A stretch of 64,000 nucleotides of DNA from Microvirga subterranea (GCF_003350535.1 NZ_QQBB01000005.1:62001-126000); one strand, 5' to 3'; counted from the first letter of the stretch, positions 17,624-26,739 are shown. Notes: a model not told the origin generated them from the letters alone. Made by a program: numbers and translations.

Positions 17624-18876
17624 GCGCGGGTCTCCCGAGCCAGGTGGCGAGCCACGGCATCGTAGAAGTCGAGCGAACGTTGCGCGACCACGTCGCCGGT
17701 GCGGCTGACCGGGGAGGCCTCCGATCCACGCCTGTGCCCTGTGGTGGGCAGGCTCTTACGGTGTCCGGGAGCAACTCGGCGTTGGTGGCGGCCCTCGAGC
17801 ACCGGATGGGCGGCAATCAGCGCCCCATCCTCAAAGATGCGGATCTCGTTGGCCAGGGTGTGCACTTCGACCACGCGCCGGCGGGTCGCATCGGGCACGC
17901 TGTAGAAGTTGCCGCCGACACTGACCATGCCCTCGCGCGAGATCCGCCGCTCTAGGTGCAGCACCGAGCGGAACGGGGCCAGGGGTAGAGGCCGCAAAGA
18001 TGGCCTCTCCTCGGCAAAAGCCTCCATGACGACGCGGCGCGTGGTGGCATGCACGCGCGGATTGGCCACCGTGGCCAGCCAGTGCTGCAGCTGCCGGTTC
18101 AGGTCGTCGAGATTGCTGAAGGAGCGGGCCGGGAAGAAGTCCTCGCGGATGTAGCGGAAGGGCCGCTCGACCTTGCCCTTGGTTTGGGCCCGGTACGGCC
18201 GGCAGGCTTTGGGATGGAAGCCGAAGTGGCGGGCCAGATCGATGAGGGCGCGGTTGTAGACGATGCCGCCGGAATGGGCCTCGCCGGTGACCACCGTCTT
18301 CATGCGGTCGTAGAGGATCTCGTGCGGCACGCCGCCCAGCGCCTCGAAGGCGGCCACGTGGCAGCGCAGCAGAGTGGCCAGGTCCTGATGCAGCACGAAG
18401 CGGGCCCAGATCAGGCGGCTGTAGCCGAGAACAAAGGAGAACAGCCACACGATGCGCGGTGCCGAGGGCTCGTCGGTGAAGACCACCTGGAACTGAGCGA
18501 AGTCGACCTGGGCCTGCTCGCCGGGGGCAGTCTCGAAGCGGACCTCAAAGCAGGATGGGGTTGGGGGGCGGATCTCGCGCAGGAAGTCGGTGACGGCGGT
18601 GTAGCCACCAGCATAACCGCGCTCCCTGATCTCGCGGAACAGCCGGCTACCAGTCAGGCCCGGAAAGGCCGCCACGCGCTCGCGCAAGTAAACTGTGAAG
18701 GGATCGATGACGGTCTGACGCGGCTTGCGCGGGCCATAAGCCGGCGCCTCCAGGCCGCGGTGGATGTACTTGCGTACGGTCTTGCGGTCGAGGCCGCTCT
18801 GGCGGGCAATGGCTGAGACCGACATGCCCTGCCGGTGCCACTCCAGGATCATGACTATCTCCCCAAGCTGGATCAC
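17620..18876 (-). CDS. istA: IS21-family transposase IstA
   Basis: 418 aa DDE transposase. The N-terminus has a helix-turn-helix (MSVSAIARQSGLDRKTVRKY), the core has APGEQAQVDFAQFQVVF (first Asp), EILYDRMKTVV (second Asp) and RAQTKGKVERPFRYIREDF (Glu), followed by the beta-rich C-terminal region VSVGGNFYSVPDATRRRVVEV. The frame is intact and within the range for shorter IstA proteins. The start is the ATG at 18876; the preceding stretch leads to the terminal repeats of the element. Confidence 0.95.
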   Translation of the reverse strand: MIQLGEIVMILEWHRQGMSVSAIARQSGLDRKTVRKYIHRGLEAPAYGPRKPRQTVIDPFTVYLRERVAAFPGLTGSRLFREIRERGYAGGYTAVTDFLREIRPPTPSCFEVRFETAPGEQAQVDFAQFQVVFTDEPSAPRIVWLFSFVLGYSRLIWARFVLHQDLATLLRCHVAAFEALGGVPHEILYDRMKTVVTGEAHSGGIVYNRALIDLARHFGFHPKACRPYRAQTKGKVERPFRYIREDFFPARSFSNLDDLNRQLQHWLATVANPRVHATTRRVVMEAFAEERPSLRPLPLAPFRSVLHLERRISREGMVSVGGNFYSVPDATRRRVVEVHTLANEIRIFEDGALIAAHPVLEGRHQRRVAPGHRKSLPTTGHRRGSEASPVSRTGDVVAQRSLDFYDAVARHLARETRA

Positions 18877-19019
18877 CGCCTGTCCTCCTGACCATCAGGA
18901 GCAGCATCGGCGAAGAGAGCCTGGCGGTCTTCCCAGCCGCGGCCAGAACGAGCGGCAACCGCGCTTACCTGGGGAAAATTCAATCGGCAGGTCTGGGGAG
19001 TTTCACTCCGGTATCAACA

Positions 19020-19024
19020 GCTGC
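19020..19024. repeat. Target-site duplication of the IS21 element, right copy (GCTGC)
   Basis: Second copy of the 5-bp duplication, directly after the CA end of the element and directly before the resumed IS630 coding sequence. Confidence 0.75.
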
Positions 19025-19303
19025 TGCTCGATCAGGCGGGCTGGCACGTCTCGCGCAAGCTGAAGGTGCCGCCCAATATCACCCTGGTGCCGCTGCCCGC
19101 CAAGGCCCCCGAGTTGAACCCCGTGGAGAATATCTGGCAGTTCATGAGAGAGAACTGGATCTCCAACCGGATCTTCACGTCCTACACGGACATCCTCGAT
19201 CACTGCTGCGCGGCCTGGAACAACCTCGTCGCGCAGCCTTGGACCATCATGTCCGTCGGCCTGCGAGATTGGGCCAATGCATGAGCATCAGCGCCGATTG
19301 GTA

Positions 19304-19417
19304 TAAAACGGCAGTTGAGATGCCAACCCCATAGCGGGCGGCGGCCTGCCGCACTGAGATGCCACCCAAGGCTGTCTTGATTACACGATCCCGCAAATCC
19401 TGACTGTAAGCGCGTGC
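19304..19417 (-). pseudogene. Outer IS630-family transposase, N-terminal piece
   Basis: Minus-strand codons read ARAYSQDLRDRVIKTALGG and then SVRQAAARYGVGISTAVL, the helix-turn-helix start of an IS630-family transposase of a different subgroup from the inner element. The similarity ends exactly at the right inverted repeat of the inner element, and the continuation appears left of 15808. An upstream in-frame ATG exists at 19456, but the conserved part begins at about 19417. Confidence 0.75.
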
Positions 19418-19505
19418 TATGCCGGGCCTGCATGTCTGGAGGCCAGCAGGCTGCATCAGGGCTCAGAACAGAATCCCCTCTGCCTCGGAAGAGCCGGAAA
19501 AGACT

Positions 19506-21617
19506 TTAGTTTGATTTCACTTCAGTAATTCGAAATCCAATTAGCCCCATTGCGAGTCGGCGGGTTGCGCCTGAGGGTGACGTAGCATTTGGAAAGTTAA
19601 ATCGGATCTCGATTTTTTCAGACGTTGCGGCCGACGGTGGGACTACGATTTGGCGGCTGCCCGAGCGCTCAGATTCTGTGAAGGTCCATTCTCCGACCTT
19701 CAACTCTCCCGCCAGAATTTCTACTGTCTGTTGCGGCACCTCTTTTGATATATATCCAATAACATTGGCTTCTAGCCGTAAGGCGCTCGTAGAAGGTTTC
19801 TCCAGTTTAAGGGTGAGAGTGGCGCTCGATCCGTCGTTCCAGATCCCCCAGTGCTCTTGATTGCTCCACCCTTGTCGCAAGAAGGGGCGATCTTCCCTGA
19901 GATTGGCGACTGAAATCCATTCACCCATCCGGTAGATGGTGTTGTCCTCGAGGCAAGTGTCTTTCACGATAGCGGTGCTGGCCTCGAGGGATTGAGCCAC
20001 TACGCATTCTTGTGGTGGCTGAGGACTGGTCTTCAGACCTAGAGCTGCATACTTTATCGGCTGCCCAGCCAGGATACGGTTGGCTGTCTCGCTACCTCCA
20101 ACAACTGCTGGGCCAAGTGCTCTAACTGCGCTTGCCACTTTGTCATAGTGAAGATCGCCGAGACTAATGGCGAAATTCTCCATCGGAAGTAGGTCTTTGT
20201 TCATCGATGCGCTCTGGCGAGCCGCGTCCGCAGGCAAATTAGTGCTTAGGAACTCTTGGCTTCGTAAAATGGGGTCAAGCGGCCGTCCTGCATCAGACAT
20301 CGATGCGGCGAACGCAAAGAAGGCAGCCAATGAAAGTGTCGCTCCACGCGCGCCTACATACCTGCCAGATGTACGACGCAGGCGCGCCGCAAGCGGTGCA
20401 ACCATCAACATGGCTAAGATCGCTAGCGTAATAGTGACAACCGGAAATACGTGTTTTGCTACACCGTAAAGAGACCCTACACCTACCCCAAACGCAAAAA
20501 GTTGCACAAAGGCTGCGCCAAATATCCCTAGCGCTGTTGCTGTGAGTGCTACTGGGTTAGCGACATTGAGCTTCCCAATGATGTGAGCGAACGACAGTCC
20601 CGTGATCACAAGCCCACAAACCAGCAAAATTTTTGGCACGAAAGTCGCCGGAAGATTTAAATTAATGCCGCCTTCATGCGCCGCATTCGCGCTCATATCA
20701 GCGAAGGTTGGATGGAGGACGACAGCCAGGGGAATGGCTACAGATATGCCAAACAATAGCAAAAATGAACGTGAAATATCCTTCCGGCTTGTCCGATGGT
20801 CGACAAGTGTCTGGAGCGCGACAACCCCAAAGTATGCTATTGTTCCACATGCGAACTGCATCGTCGCCATAGGGTATACCCACCCTAAAGCAAAGGTAGT
20901 CCCTACTGCTAGTACAGCGAGTTTAATGGGAGAAATTCGGCCAGAGAACATGACTTGCATGATGGGTATGACAATTGCCAAAGAAACCATCTGTGCAAAG
21001 TAGAAATTGTTGCCGCTTATTTCTCCTCCGACTACGACGTGATACTTATCAATAAAATAGATGAGTGCAATGAATATAGTGCAAACAAGGAACGTCGATA
21101 TGAGGTCCTCAAAGCGGACCGCATACAATATAAATAAGTATGAAATAAGGACAGAGATGAGCGCGGTTGTTGCCGTGCCGTATATGAATGATCCCGTCAC
21201 CTTGCTTGCAACAGCGGCGAGTGTATGCGTTACCGCTGGATATGTGCTCATAACCTCAAGTCGTTGGACACTCCCATCGGGCCAGGCACCGTGGCTGCCG
21301 ATATACTCGACTAGCGCATAATGAAGCGCGAAATCAGTGGAGGTCGAATAGTAGTACCCACCCCAGAGAGCAATGGCGGTGACTAGTGCGACGATGGCTG
21401 TTATGAGGAATGAAATACGCATTTCCATTCGCTGATGGGCGAGTTCAAGATGACGGAGGAGGTTGCGGGGTGCATATCTCCGACCTAGCCGCAAGTCAAA
21501 CTTTGGCTTCGCGTCAATCATGTAAGAGCGCTTTGCCAACTGATTCGAAGATGTCGTAGCTTTCGGCATAGGTTCTATTTGCACTAAGTGTGATCTCGCC
21601 TCAGCGAAGCTAAGCAA
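19506..21617 (-). CDS. Large polytopic membrane protein of unknown function
   Basis: About 703 aa, depending on the start (other ATGs at 21566 and 21521). After a charged N-terminus the protein has roughly a dozen hydrophobic segments (ISFLITAIVALVTAIALWGG is the first), with STDFALHYALVEYIGSHGAWP in the first outer loop; the acidic D-x-x-x-H pattern there is reminiscent of GT-C transferases. The last ~230 residues are soluble with a beta-sandwich look (TLTLKLEKPSTSALRLEAN), possibly a periplasmic carbohydrate-binding domain. It lies in the polysaccharide island, so a role in glycan transfer or modification is possible. I do not recognise a named family. Confidence 0.6.
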   Translation of the reverse strand: MLSFAEARSHLVQIEPMPKATTSSNQLAKRSYMIDAKPKFDLRLGRRYAPRNLLRHLELAHQRMEMRISFLITAIVALVTAIALWGGYYYSTSTDFALHYALVEYIGSHGAWPDGSVQRLEVMSTYPAVTHTLAAVASKVTGSFIYGTATTALISVLISYLFILYAVRFEDLISTFLVCTIFIALIYFIDKYHVVVGGEISGNNFYFAQMVSLAIVIPIMQVMFSGRISPIKLAVLAVGTTFALGWVYPMATMQFACGTIAYFGVVALQTLVDHRTSRKDISRSFLLLFGISVAIPLAVVLHPTFADMSANAAHEGGINLNLPATFVPKILLVCGLVITGLSFAHIIGKLNVANPVALTATALGIFGAAFVQLFAFGVGVGSLYGVAKHVFPVVTITLAILAMLMVAPLAARLRRTSGRYVGARGATLSLAAFFAFAASMSDAGRPLDPILRSQEFLSTNLPADAARQSASMNKDLLPMENFAISLGDLHYDKVASAVRALGPAVVGGSETANRILAGQPIKYAALGLKTSPQPPQECVVAQSLEASTAIVKDTCLEDNTIYRMGEWISVANLREDRPFLRQGWSNQEHWGIWNDGSSATLTLKLEKPSTSALRLEANVIGYISKEVPQQTVEILAGELKVGEWTFTESERSGSRQIVVPPSAATSEKIEIRFNFPNATSPSGATRRLAMGLIGFRITEVKSN

Positions 21618-21763
21618 TTGTACAACGTGTAGCCCTTTGTTGCATAAAGGTCGCGGTATGCCGAATTTAATTGACTGATGCTCATTTTGTCTTAATCGCT
21701 TCGAGTCTTGGGCTGTACCGTAGTCTTGGGTTATGATACGGCGGCCTCAAACTGGGGTGTTCT

Positions 21764-22900
21764 ATGAGCGGTAAAGAGCATATTAAAAGCTTAGACGGCC
21801 TGCGGGGTTGGGCGGCAGCCGCCGTTATTTTCTACCATGGCTTACTCCACTACGACATATCCAGTGTAGATCGAGTCCTTTATCAGTCTTCTCTTTACCT
21901 GAATGGGTTCTGGGATCACCTTCTTAAGGCGCTCCTAATTCCTATGAATGGCGAAAGTGCCGTTCTAGTTTTCTTTGTTCTGAGTGGGTTCGTCCTGAGG
22001 CTGTCGCTCGAACGAATAGATACTTCAGAGGCGTGGCGTACAGTCGCCGTGTTCTGCACGAACCGCGTATTCCGATTGTTCCCCATACTCATCGTGAGTG
22101 TCGTATGCTTTAAGCTGCTCGGGAGCGTGTGTGTTAGAATCGGGATCACGAGTTTTCCGCTTGTGACTTGGGATGCCGTCATCCGGAACTCGCTACTGAC
22201 AGACATCTTAGTTATTGGACCTTCTTGGAGCATCCAAACTGAACTCGCCGCCACAGCGGTGATCTTGGCCTCGTATTTCCTTAAGCGTCATTTTGGCTTT
22301 GTCGGGCTCATCATTGCCGCGCTGTACACATGCTTTGCAATTGATTTCCCGCTTCTCGTCGGGCGTGCTGCAAATCTCTGGCCTTACAGCTTGGCCTTCG
22401 TTCTTGGGATGATCGTTGCCGAGAAGGATATAATCGCTGGGCTACGAGCAAAGACCGGCCCCAGTGCTCAAATTCTGTTCCTCATTGGCTTCTTGGTGGG
22501 GCGGCATATTGTGGTTCGAGCCGGTGTATCTGGGCTCATTGCCCAATCGGTATTCGGTGCTCTTCTGGTTGGATCCCTTGTCGCACACAAGGACGGCGTT
22601 TTAGGGCGTTTCCTGGAAGGATCGGTTTCGCAGTTCCTCGGGCGTATTTCCTACAGCCTTTATCTTGTGAACGTGCTCTGGCTTTACTTCCTGTGGGCTG
22701 TGCTCCCCATTCCTGCCACAACCAACACCCCAGCAGTTATTTTCGTGGGGCTGATCTCGGCGACAGGGGCGTTCCTGATTTCTGTCCCGTTATCCTGGTT
22801 GACGTATCAGTGGATTGAGGTGCCTGGAATCTGGCTCGGTAAGAGGGTTGCAGCACTTTTCAAACAACGTGCCCCAAGCCCAGTCGCCGAGCCCGTTTAA
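21764..22900 (+). CDS. Acyltransferase 3 family (OafA/YrhL-like) membrane protein
   Basis: 378 aa integral membrane acyltransferase, likely adding acetyl groups to a surface sugar. The start KSLDGLRGWAAAAVIFYHG is the family hallmark, with the R-G-x-A-A and the conserved His of FYHG; VFFVLSGFVLRLSLER is the second hallmark. About ten hydrophobic segments follow, and there is no C-terminal SGNH domain. The ATG at 21764 is preceded by a TATGATACGG-type AT-rich stretch but a strong ribosome site is not obvious. Acetylation of the island's polysaccharide is the natural guess. Confidence 0.88.
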   Translation: MSGKEHIKSLDGLRGWAAAAVIFYHGLLHYDISSVDRVLYQSSLYLNGFWDHLLKALLIPMNGESAVLVFFVLSGFVLRLSLERIDTSEAWRTVAVFCTNRVFRLFPILIVSVVCFKLLGSVCVRIGITSFPLVTWDAVIRNSLLTDILVIGPSWSIQTELAATAVILASYFLKRHFGFVGLIIAALYTCFAIDFPLLVGRAANLWPYSLAFVLGMIVAEKDIIAGLRAKTGPSAQILFLIGFLVGRHIVVRAGVSGLIAQSVFGALLVGSLVAHKDGVLGRFLEGSVSQFLGRISYSLYLVNVLWLYFLWAVLPIPATTNTPAVIFVGLISATGAFLISVPLSWLTYQWIEVPGIWLGKRVAALFKQRAPSPVAEPV

Positions 22901-23242
22901 TGTCGGTGCCTTGCCCATCCGTACTCTCGATGGACTTGGCGAGAGCGACACCTCGCTGAGGCCTGAGCGATTACCGAGCTATGAGGCCGTTGCCAACCAC
23001 AATGGTCCCGATATCAGCTGCAAAGTTACCACTAGCGGTGTTGCCACTCCTCAATGCGCGCCTCGAACTCGGCCGGCGTCTCCGGCTCAAGCTGGAATTC
23101 GAAGCCGATAAATGTGCGCAGGCACCAGACCTTTTGGCGCCAGACAAGCTTGCGAATGGTCTTCAGCTGAACGGCACTGGTGGTGGCCGTCGACGTCGAA
23201 GACTGATCCGCTCCCAAATGCTCTACCTCGCTCTTGCTCCCG
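22901..23242. other. Intergenic region between acyltransferase and FkbM genes
   Basis: 342 bases. On the minus strand a 74-codon frame (23032-23256) starts inside the end of the FkbM gene and ends LEPETPAEFEARIEEWQHR; it could be a small coupled gene, but I recognise no family and list it only here. Nothing else is seen. Confidence 0.3.
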
Positions 23243-23974
23243 CTAATTTCGATCATTGATCGGTGCTTTATATGTTGGCGCAACATCGTTTCGAAAGTAG
23301 AAAGCGTTAGCATGTGAGATCGTGTCGAACTCATACCCAAGAGATCTCATCCGACTATTAAGCCTCTCCAATCCGATGTGCCCGAACTCAATACAAAATA
23401 CTTCGGGAAGGACAGATGAGCCTTCCATCCCATTGAGGGCAGCCATTTCATGCCCTTCGATATCCAGAACCATCAGTTCGATTTCGGATAAGCCGATATT
23501 CTGTACCAAATCCCGGTAGGTAATGGCTCGAACCTGGTGTGTCGAATAGGAACACCCTTCGGCATCCAAACTCGCGCGGTGCTCGGGCTGGTGCTGAACT
23601 GAACCATTCCCGAAGTTCACTCCGTGAGTTGGATGATGCACATGGAGGAAGGACACATGCCCATTGCGATCTGATAGCGCTAAGTGAAGATTGGTCGCAT
23701 TCGGGCGGTTCACCGTCAGCTTCTTAAAGACCATGGGAGAGGCTTCGATATTGATTGCCTTCCATCCCAAAGACTCCGCTAGGACGAAGCAGGAACTCTC
23801 CGTTATTCCATCGAAAGCCCCGCACTCAATATATGTTCCGGGCCTGCCCCTTTCGCGAAAATAGCGCTCGAAAATGAACTGATCGACGGGTGGGGAGAAC
23901 TGTCCATAAAATCGCATAGGAATGGCTAGCCCGCGTGTCTGAGGTTGGAAGGGTAATCTCCTGAAAGGCATCAA
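23243..23974 (-). CDS. FkbM-family methyltransferase
   Basis: 243 aa SAM-dependent methyltransferase. GTYIECGAFDGITESSCFVL is the SAM loop region, KAINIEASPMVFKKL the acidic strand-2 end, and LMVLDIEGHEMAALNGME the FkbM signature (the usual K/L-x-D-x-E-G-x-E). The N-terminus FSPPVDQFIFERYFRERG resembles stand-alone FkbM enzymes that methylate sugar hydroxyls. No coiled-coil extension, unlike the other FkbM gene here. Target unknown, probably the surface glycan. Confidence 0.82.
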   Translation of the reverse strand: MMPFRRLPFQPQTRGLAIPMRFYGQFSPPVDQFIFERYFRERGRPGTYIECGAFDGITESSCFVLAESLGWKAINIEASPMVFKKLTVNRPNATNLHLALSDRNGHVSFLHVHHPTHGVNFGNGSVQHQPEHRASLDAEGCSYSTHQVRAITYRDLVQNIGLSEIELMVLDIEGHEMAALNGMEGSSVLPEVFCIEFGHIGLERLNSRMRSLGYEFDTISHANAFYFRNDVAPTYKAPINDRN

Positions 23975-24516
23975 ACTCCGACGCCTGGCATGCGGGTACT
24001 CGGACGACTACTAGTCCGAATTATGGCAAAGCTCCGTGTCCTCGGCTGATCACGGGTTGAGAAGCCCCGTCCAGGTAACGGAGCCGAACAATTCCAGTGC
24101 CTTTAGGCCGACTGAAAATCGCAGTGTCGGTGGTTCGATTTCGCCCCTGCGCACGACTTCCTCTCCGAAAGCCTTATGTCTTAAGGATTCAATCGCAGAA
24201 CGTTTCCCACTTTTGTAGGATAACGGAATTGAGTGGGATCCTTCTGGCCTCCTTCGTTCTCGCTATATCCGATCTGAGCGTCCGAAGTCGTCCTTATACT
24301 CTTCATCGCATACGATAAAGCCGCCCCATAGGGCGGCTTCGGAAATCCCACAGTCCTGTCAGCATCATGCGGCAGCAAGCAACTGTCTGGCCAGCCTGAG
24401 GATATTGTTATTGATCTTGTCTTTTGGTCTGCTACTGGTGCGCGAGCGCTACCGAACGGCTAGCTGGAATCAAATGTGGCCTTACGATCGCGGCCACTCG
24501 CACCTGGAACAGCTAG
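23975..24516. other. Intergenic region with one strong hairpin
   Basis: About 540 bases with no recognisable gene on either strand. The only clear structure is the hairpin at 24318-24339. Confidence 0.45.
24318..24339. terminator. Hairpin, probable terminator
   Basis: AAGCCGCCC, loop CATA, GGGCGGCTT: a perfect 9-bp GC-rich stem. No T run follows on the plus strand; the minus strand also lacks one, so the direction is unclear. Confidence 0.5.
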
Positions 24517-24834
24517 CTAAAGTGCGGCTTGTATCGACCCTAGCAGTCCAGTCGGAACAAACACGGAGATTGTGATCATAACCAGGGCTGCTTCAGCGAG
24601 GATACGCCCGCGCGACAGAAGGGAAAGCAGAAAGATCGCGAGCCCAAATGCCAAGAAGCTAAAATCAAAATGTGGTTGGAGCCATGCAAGCAGATAGCCG
24701 GCGAGCCCATATGCGAACGCGCGCCCTACTCTTAATAAATAAGGCCAAGCCTTCGTGATCACGTAATCAAATTCATCATCTGCCGATATATTGCCCATAA
24801 TGCGCCCTGTCTGCATGAATGCCGGCAGCTTCAT
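24517..24834 (-). CDS. Small hypothetical membrane protein
   Basis: About 105 aa from the ATG at 24834 (93 aa if the ATG at 24798 is used; the frame stays open further upstream without conserved look). Two to three hydrophobic segments are visible: RAFAYGLAGYLLAWLQP, FSFLAFGLAIFLLSLLS and AALVMITISVFVPTGLLG. The N-terminal half is polar (NISADDEFDYVITKAWPYLL). No family is recognised. It stands alone between the FkbM and glycosyltransferase genes in the island. Confidence 0.45.
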   Translation of the reverse strand: MKLPAFMQTGRIMGNISADDEFDYVITKAWPYLLRVGRAFAYGLAGYLLAWLQPHFDFSFLAFGLAIFLLSLLSRGRILAEAALVMITISVFVPTGLLGSIQAAL

Positions 24835-25274
24835 TCTACTTCTTGCTCTCAACTGAGGGTAGCCTTTCCTAATCTGGCAGAGTCCTTTCTGCAAGAGCGC
24901 ACCGACAGCACGCTGGCACCTGCGACTTTTCTGCATCACTCCCATATTGTGAGGAAACGTGGACCGCACGCACGTGGGCCAACGTCGCATCAGCTTTGGA
25001 GCACGTCGCAGGGCATCGCGCCACTACGTCGACGCGGTACTTCCGTCAAGGCACTGGCTTCGGAGCAGGTTGGGGACACCTTCAAACTGCTGCGAGCAAT
25101 CGGTTCCGTACACTCTCTGGAGTCCTTAGGAACGACAAGGCAGTGTCTACTGACATTAGATGCCGCAGCCACGAGGGGGCCGACGTTTGAGCGCATCTGC
25201 TTAGGCCCATGAACTGCTTCGTAGGCCGAATAGATGATCCATGGCGGCGTTATCAAGCCGGCTGGTGTTCACTG
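24835..25274. other. Intergenic region, no gene recognised
   Basis: About 440 bases. Overlapping open frames exist on both strands but have no start signal or familiar protein sequence. Confidence 0.4.
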
Positions 25275-26408
25275 CTAAGGATGGGACGCCGCTCTAATTA
25301 ATCTAACCCATTCCTTGCTGCTTTGTCGCTCTGCGAGCAGGCTCGCTGCTCCTTGAGAGGCTTCGATGATACGATCCGGCTGTTCGAGAATTTGATTCAA
25401 AGCCTGCTCAAAGCCTTTTGCATCTAACGCTTCCGCAACGAACCCTGCTTTTCCGAAGCCGATTTGTTCCGGGAGAGCGCCAGTTGGCATCACTAGACTC
25501 GGCATTGACCAAGACATGGCTTGTGCAACAACACCCGACTGGCTGGCTTCAATGTAGGGACATAGCAGGAGGTCATGGCTTGAGAAAAGTTCAGCGGTTC
25601 GTTGATCCGTAACCCAGCCAAGCTCAAGATCGACCTGCGACCATCCAGCGAACATGCGTCGCACATCCACCTCGAGCGGACCGGAGCCGGCAATGGTCAT
25701 TCGCCAATTGGAACGGGACTGAAGGGGCTCTAGAGCTTTAGCCAGAACATCCAACCCCTTATAAGGAAGCAATCGTCCATAAAAGAGAAGTCGAACCGGT
25801 GAATGGTGCGGTAGACTCGTCGTTTTGTACGGGCGCTCAGTTTGATAGATCGCTTCTAAAGGAATTACGGTCGTCCTGTTGCCGATAGTAGGTACTCTCT
25901 CAATAATCCGTTGAGCGACACTGTTCGATAGCGCGATAACGTGATCTGCACCTTTGACTAACAGGTGTTGTGTTACTTTCTGCCAGAGCCGCGCATAGTC
26001 ACCGGGATGAGGCTCGGCATCATGGGCCACATAGAATACTTTTAAGCCACGCTTTTGGAGCAACCTAATAAAAGGCCATGCGAACGGTGAATTCATTGTC
26101 ATAATGACAGCGTCTGGCGCCAGCGACGCCAGTTGGTCTGCATGTTTCTTCAGAGCCCGTGGCAACAACCACGCTCTTCGCCACAGGTTGGATGGCCTTG
26201 GCCGGTCAATGGTCACGATCGGCAATTCACTTGCCTCGAATGCCTGTATGTCCTCGTTCTGCTTAGTGAGAGACAGAATGACATGAATGCCTCGGCACGT
26301 CTCTCGCAGATGGCGAGCTAAAGAAAGCGTCACTTGTGAGCCGCCGCCACGGCGGCCCCAGTAGTGAAGGATCACTGTGTGGCATTCTCGTCGAGTGGAA
26401 CCGCTCAC
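25275..26408 (-). CDS. GT4-type glycosyltransferase
   Basis: 377 aa GT-B enzyme. The N-terminal domain has HYWGRRGGGSQVTLSLARHL (glycine-rich acceptor loop) and the donor domain has RLLFYGRLLPYKGLDVLAKAL, then LLLCPYIEASQSGVVAQAMSW where the E-x7-E motif is partly replaced (E-A-S-Q-S-G-V-V-A-Q), an oddity worth noting. C-terminal helices follow normally. It is a single gene on the minus strand, separated from the main operon but in the same low-GC island. Confidence 0.8.
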   Translation of the reverse strand: MSGSTRRECHTVILHYWGRRGGGSQVTLSLARHLRETCRGIHVILSLTKQNEDIQAFEASELPIVTIDRPRPSNLWRRAWLLPRALKKHADQLASLAPDAVIMTMNSPFAWPFIRLLQKRGLKVFYVAHDAEPHPGDYARLWQKVTQHLLVKGADHVIALSNSVAQRIIERVPTIGNRTTVIPLEAIYQTERPYKTTSLPHHSPVRLLFYGRLLPYKGLDVLAKALEPLQSRSNWRMTIAGSGPLEVDVRRMFAGWSQVDLELGWVTDQRTAELFSSHDLLLCPYIEASQSGVVAQAMSWSMPSLVMPTGALPEQIGFGKAGFVAEALDAKGFEQALNQILEQPDRIIEASQGAASLLAERQSSKEWVRLIRAASHP

Positions 26409-26739
26409 TGGTCTAATGCCTATCGCTGCATGGTTAGAGGTGGAACTAGGACGCGGTAGTTCTGGCTTCCGTTGAAAATAGCCAGAAAGGGATTCCGGCG
26501 GGAGCCCGCATTGCGCCGAAACAAAATTTTTAGAACTGTGTGACGGATACTCTATCCGTTGGGCTAGATCCTTTGGTTAACGCCTTTGCTGATATCGTCG
26601 GTCGCGGTTTAACTGTATAAGACTAAAACCTCACCAAGCAGAGTGGCACTCATTGCGACACCCGCAATACCGTAACTTCTCAGTTGACGCCAGCCTAACA
26701 GCTGGTTAGGACGCCCGGCACGCAAGAGAAGGACGAGCG
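26409..26739. other. Divergent intergenic region
   Basis: 331 bases between the divergent glycosyltransferase and mannose-1-phosphate guanylyltransferase genes. It must carry both promoters; none stands out. The base composition changes here from the lower-GC island to the GC-rich rest of the window. Confidence 0.4.

Larger units (their letters stand above)
16691..19019 (-). mobile_element. IS21-family insertion sequence, apparently complete
   Basis: 2329 bp. The ends are TG...CA: the left end starts TGTCAATGCGG and the reverse complement of the right end starts TGTTGATACCGG; both ends then share a CCCCAG block and an AAATTTCCCCA / GAATTTTCCCCA block, the multiple terminal repeats typical of IS21. 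It carries istA and istB in the usual order on the minus strand with a 4-bp overlap, and has a 5-bp target duplication (GCTGC). Both genes look intact, so this is the youngest and probably the only mobile element in the pile. Confidence 0.88.
15894..19284 (+). pseudogene. IS630-family transposase, two frame shifts and split by IS21 element
   Basis: Four pieces make up one transposase. Piece 1 (15894-~16203) is the helix-turn-helix N-terminus, with MRPRIELRTDYDAARLRALA and GVGLQTVRDWVVRFN. Piece 2 (~16205-16384) follows a -1 shift, probably a lost base. Piece 3 (~16385-16690) follows another -1 shift at a run of six A at 16379-16384; it has the first catalytic Asp in EIWFADEARIGQ. Piece 4 (19025-19284) has LLDQAGWHVSRKL (second Asp) and PAKAPELNPVENIWQFMREN (Glu). 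Removing 16691-19024 (2334 bases, divisible by three) restores the frame between pieces 3 and 4. Confidence 0.85.
15809..19303 (+). mobile_element. Inner IS630-family element, itself split by an IS21-family element
   Basis: The ends form an imperfect inverted repeat: the left end reads ATACCAAGCAGCATGAAGG and the reverse complement of the right end reads TACCAATCGGCGCTGATG. A TA dinucleotide flanks both sides (15807-15808 and 19304-19305), the target duplication of IS630/Tc1-mariner elements; there is a one-base asymmetry at one end. Without the IS21 insertion the element would be ~1.16 kb, a normal size for the family. It interrupts an older, oppositely oriented IS630 copy. Confidence 0.8.

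Noticed and set aside
24949..25256. Short frames on both strands next to the lone glycosyltransferase
   Set aside because: No start signal and no protein-like pattern.
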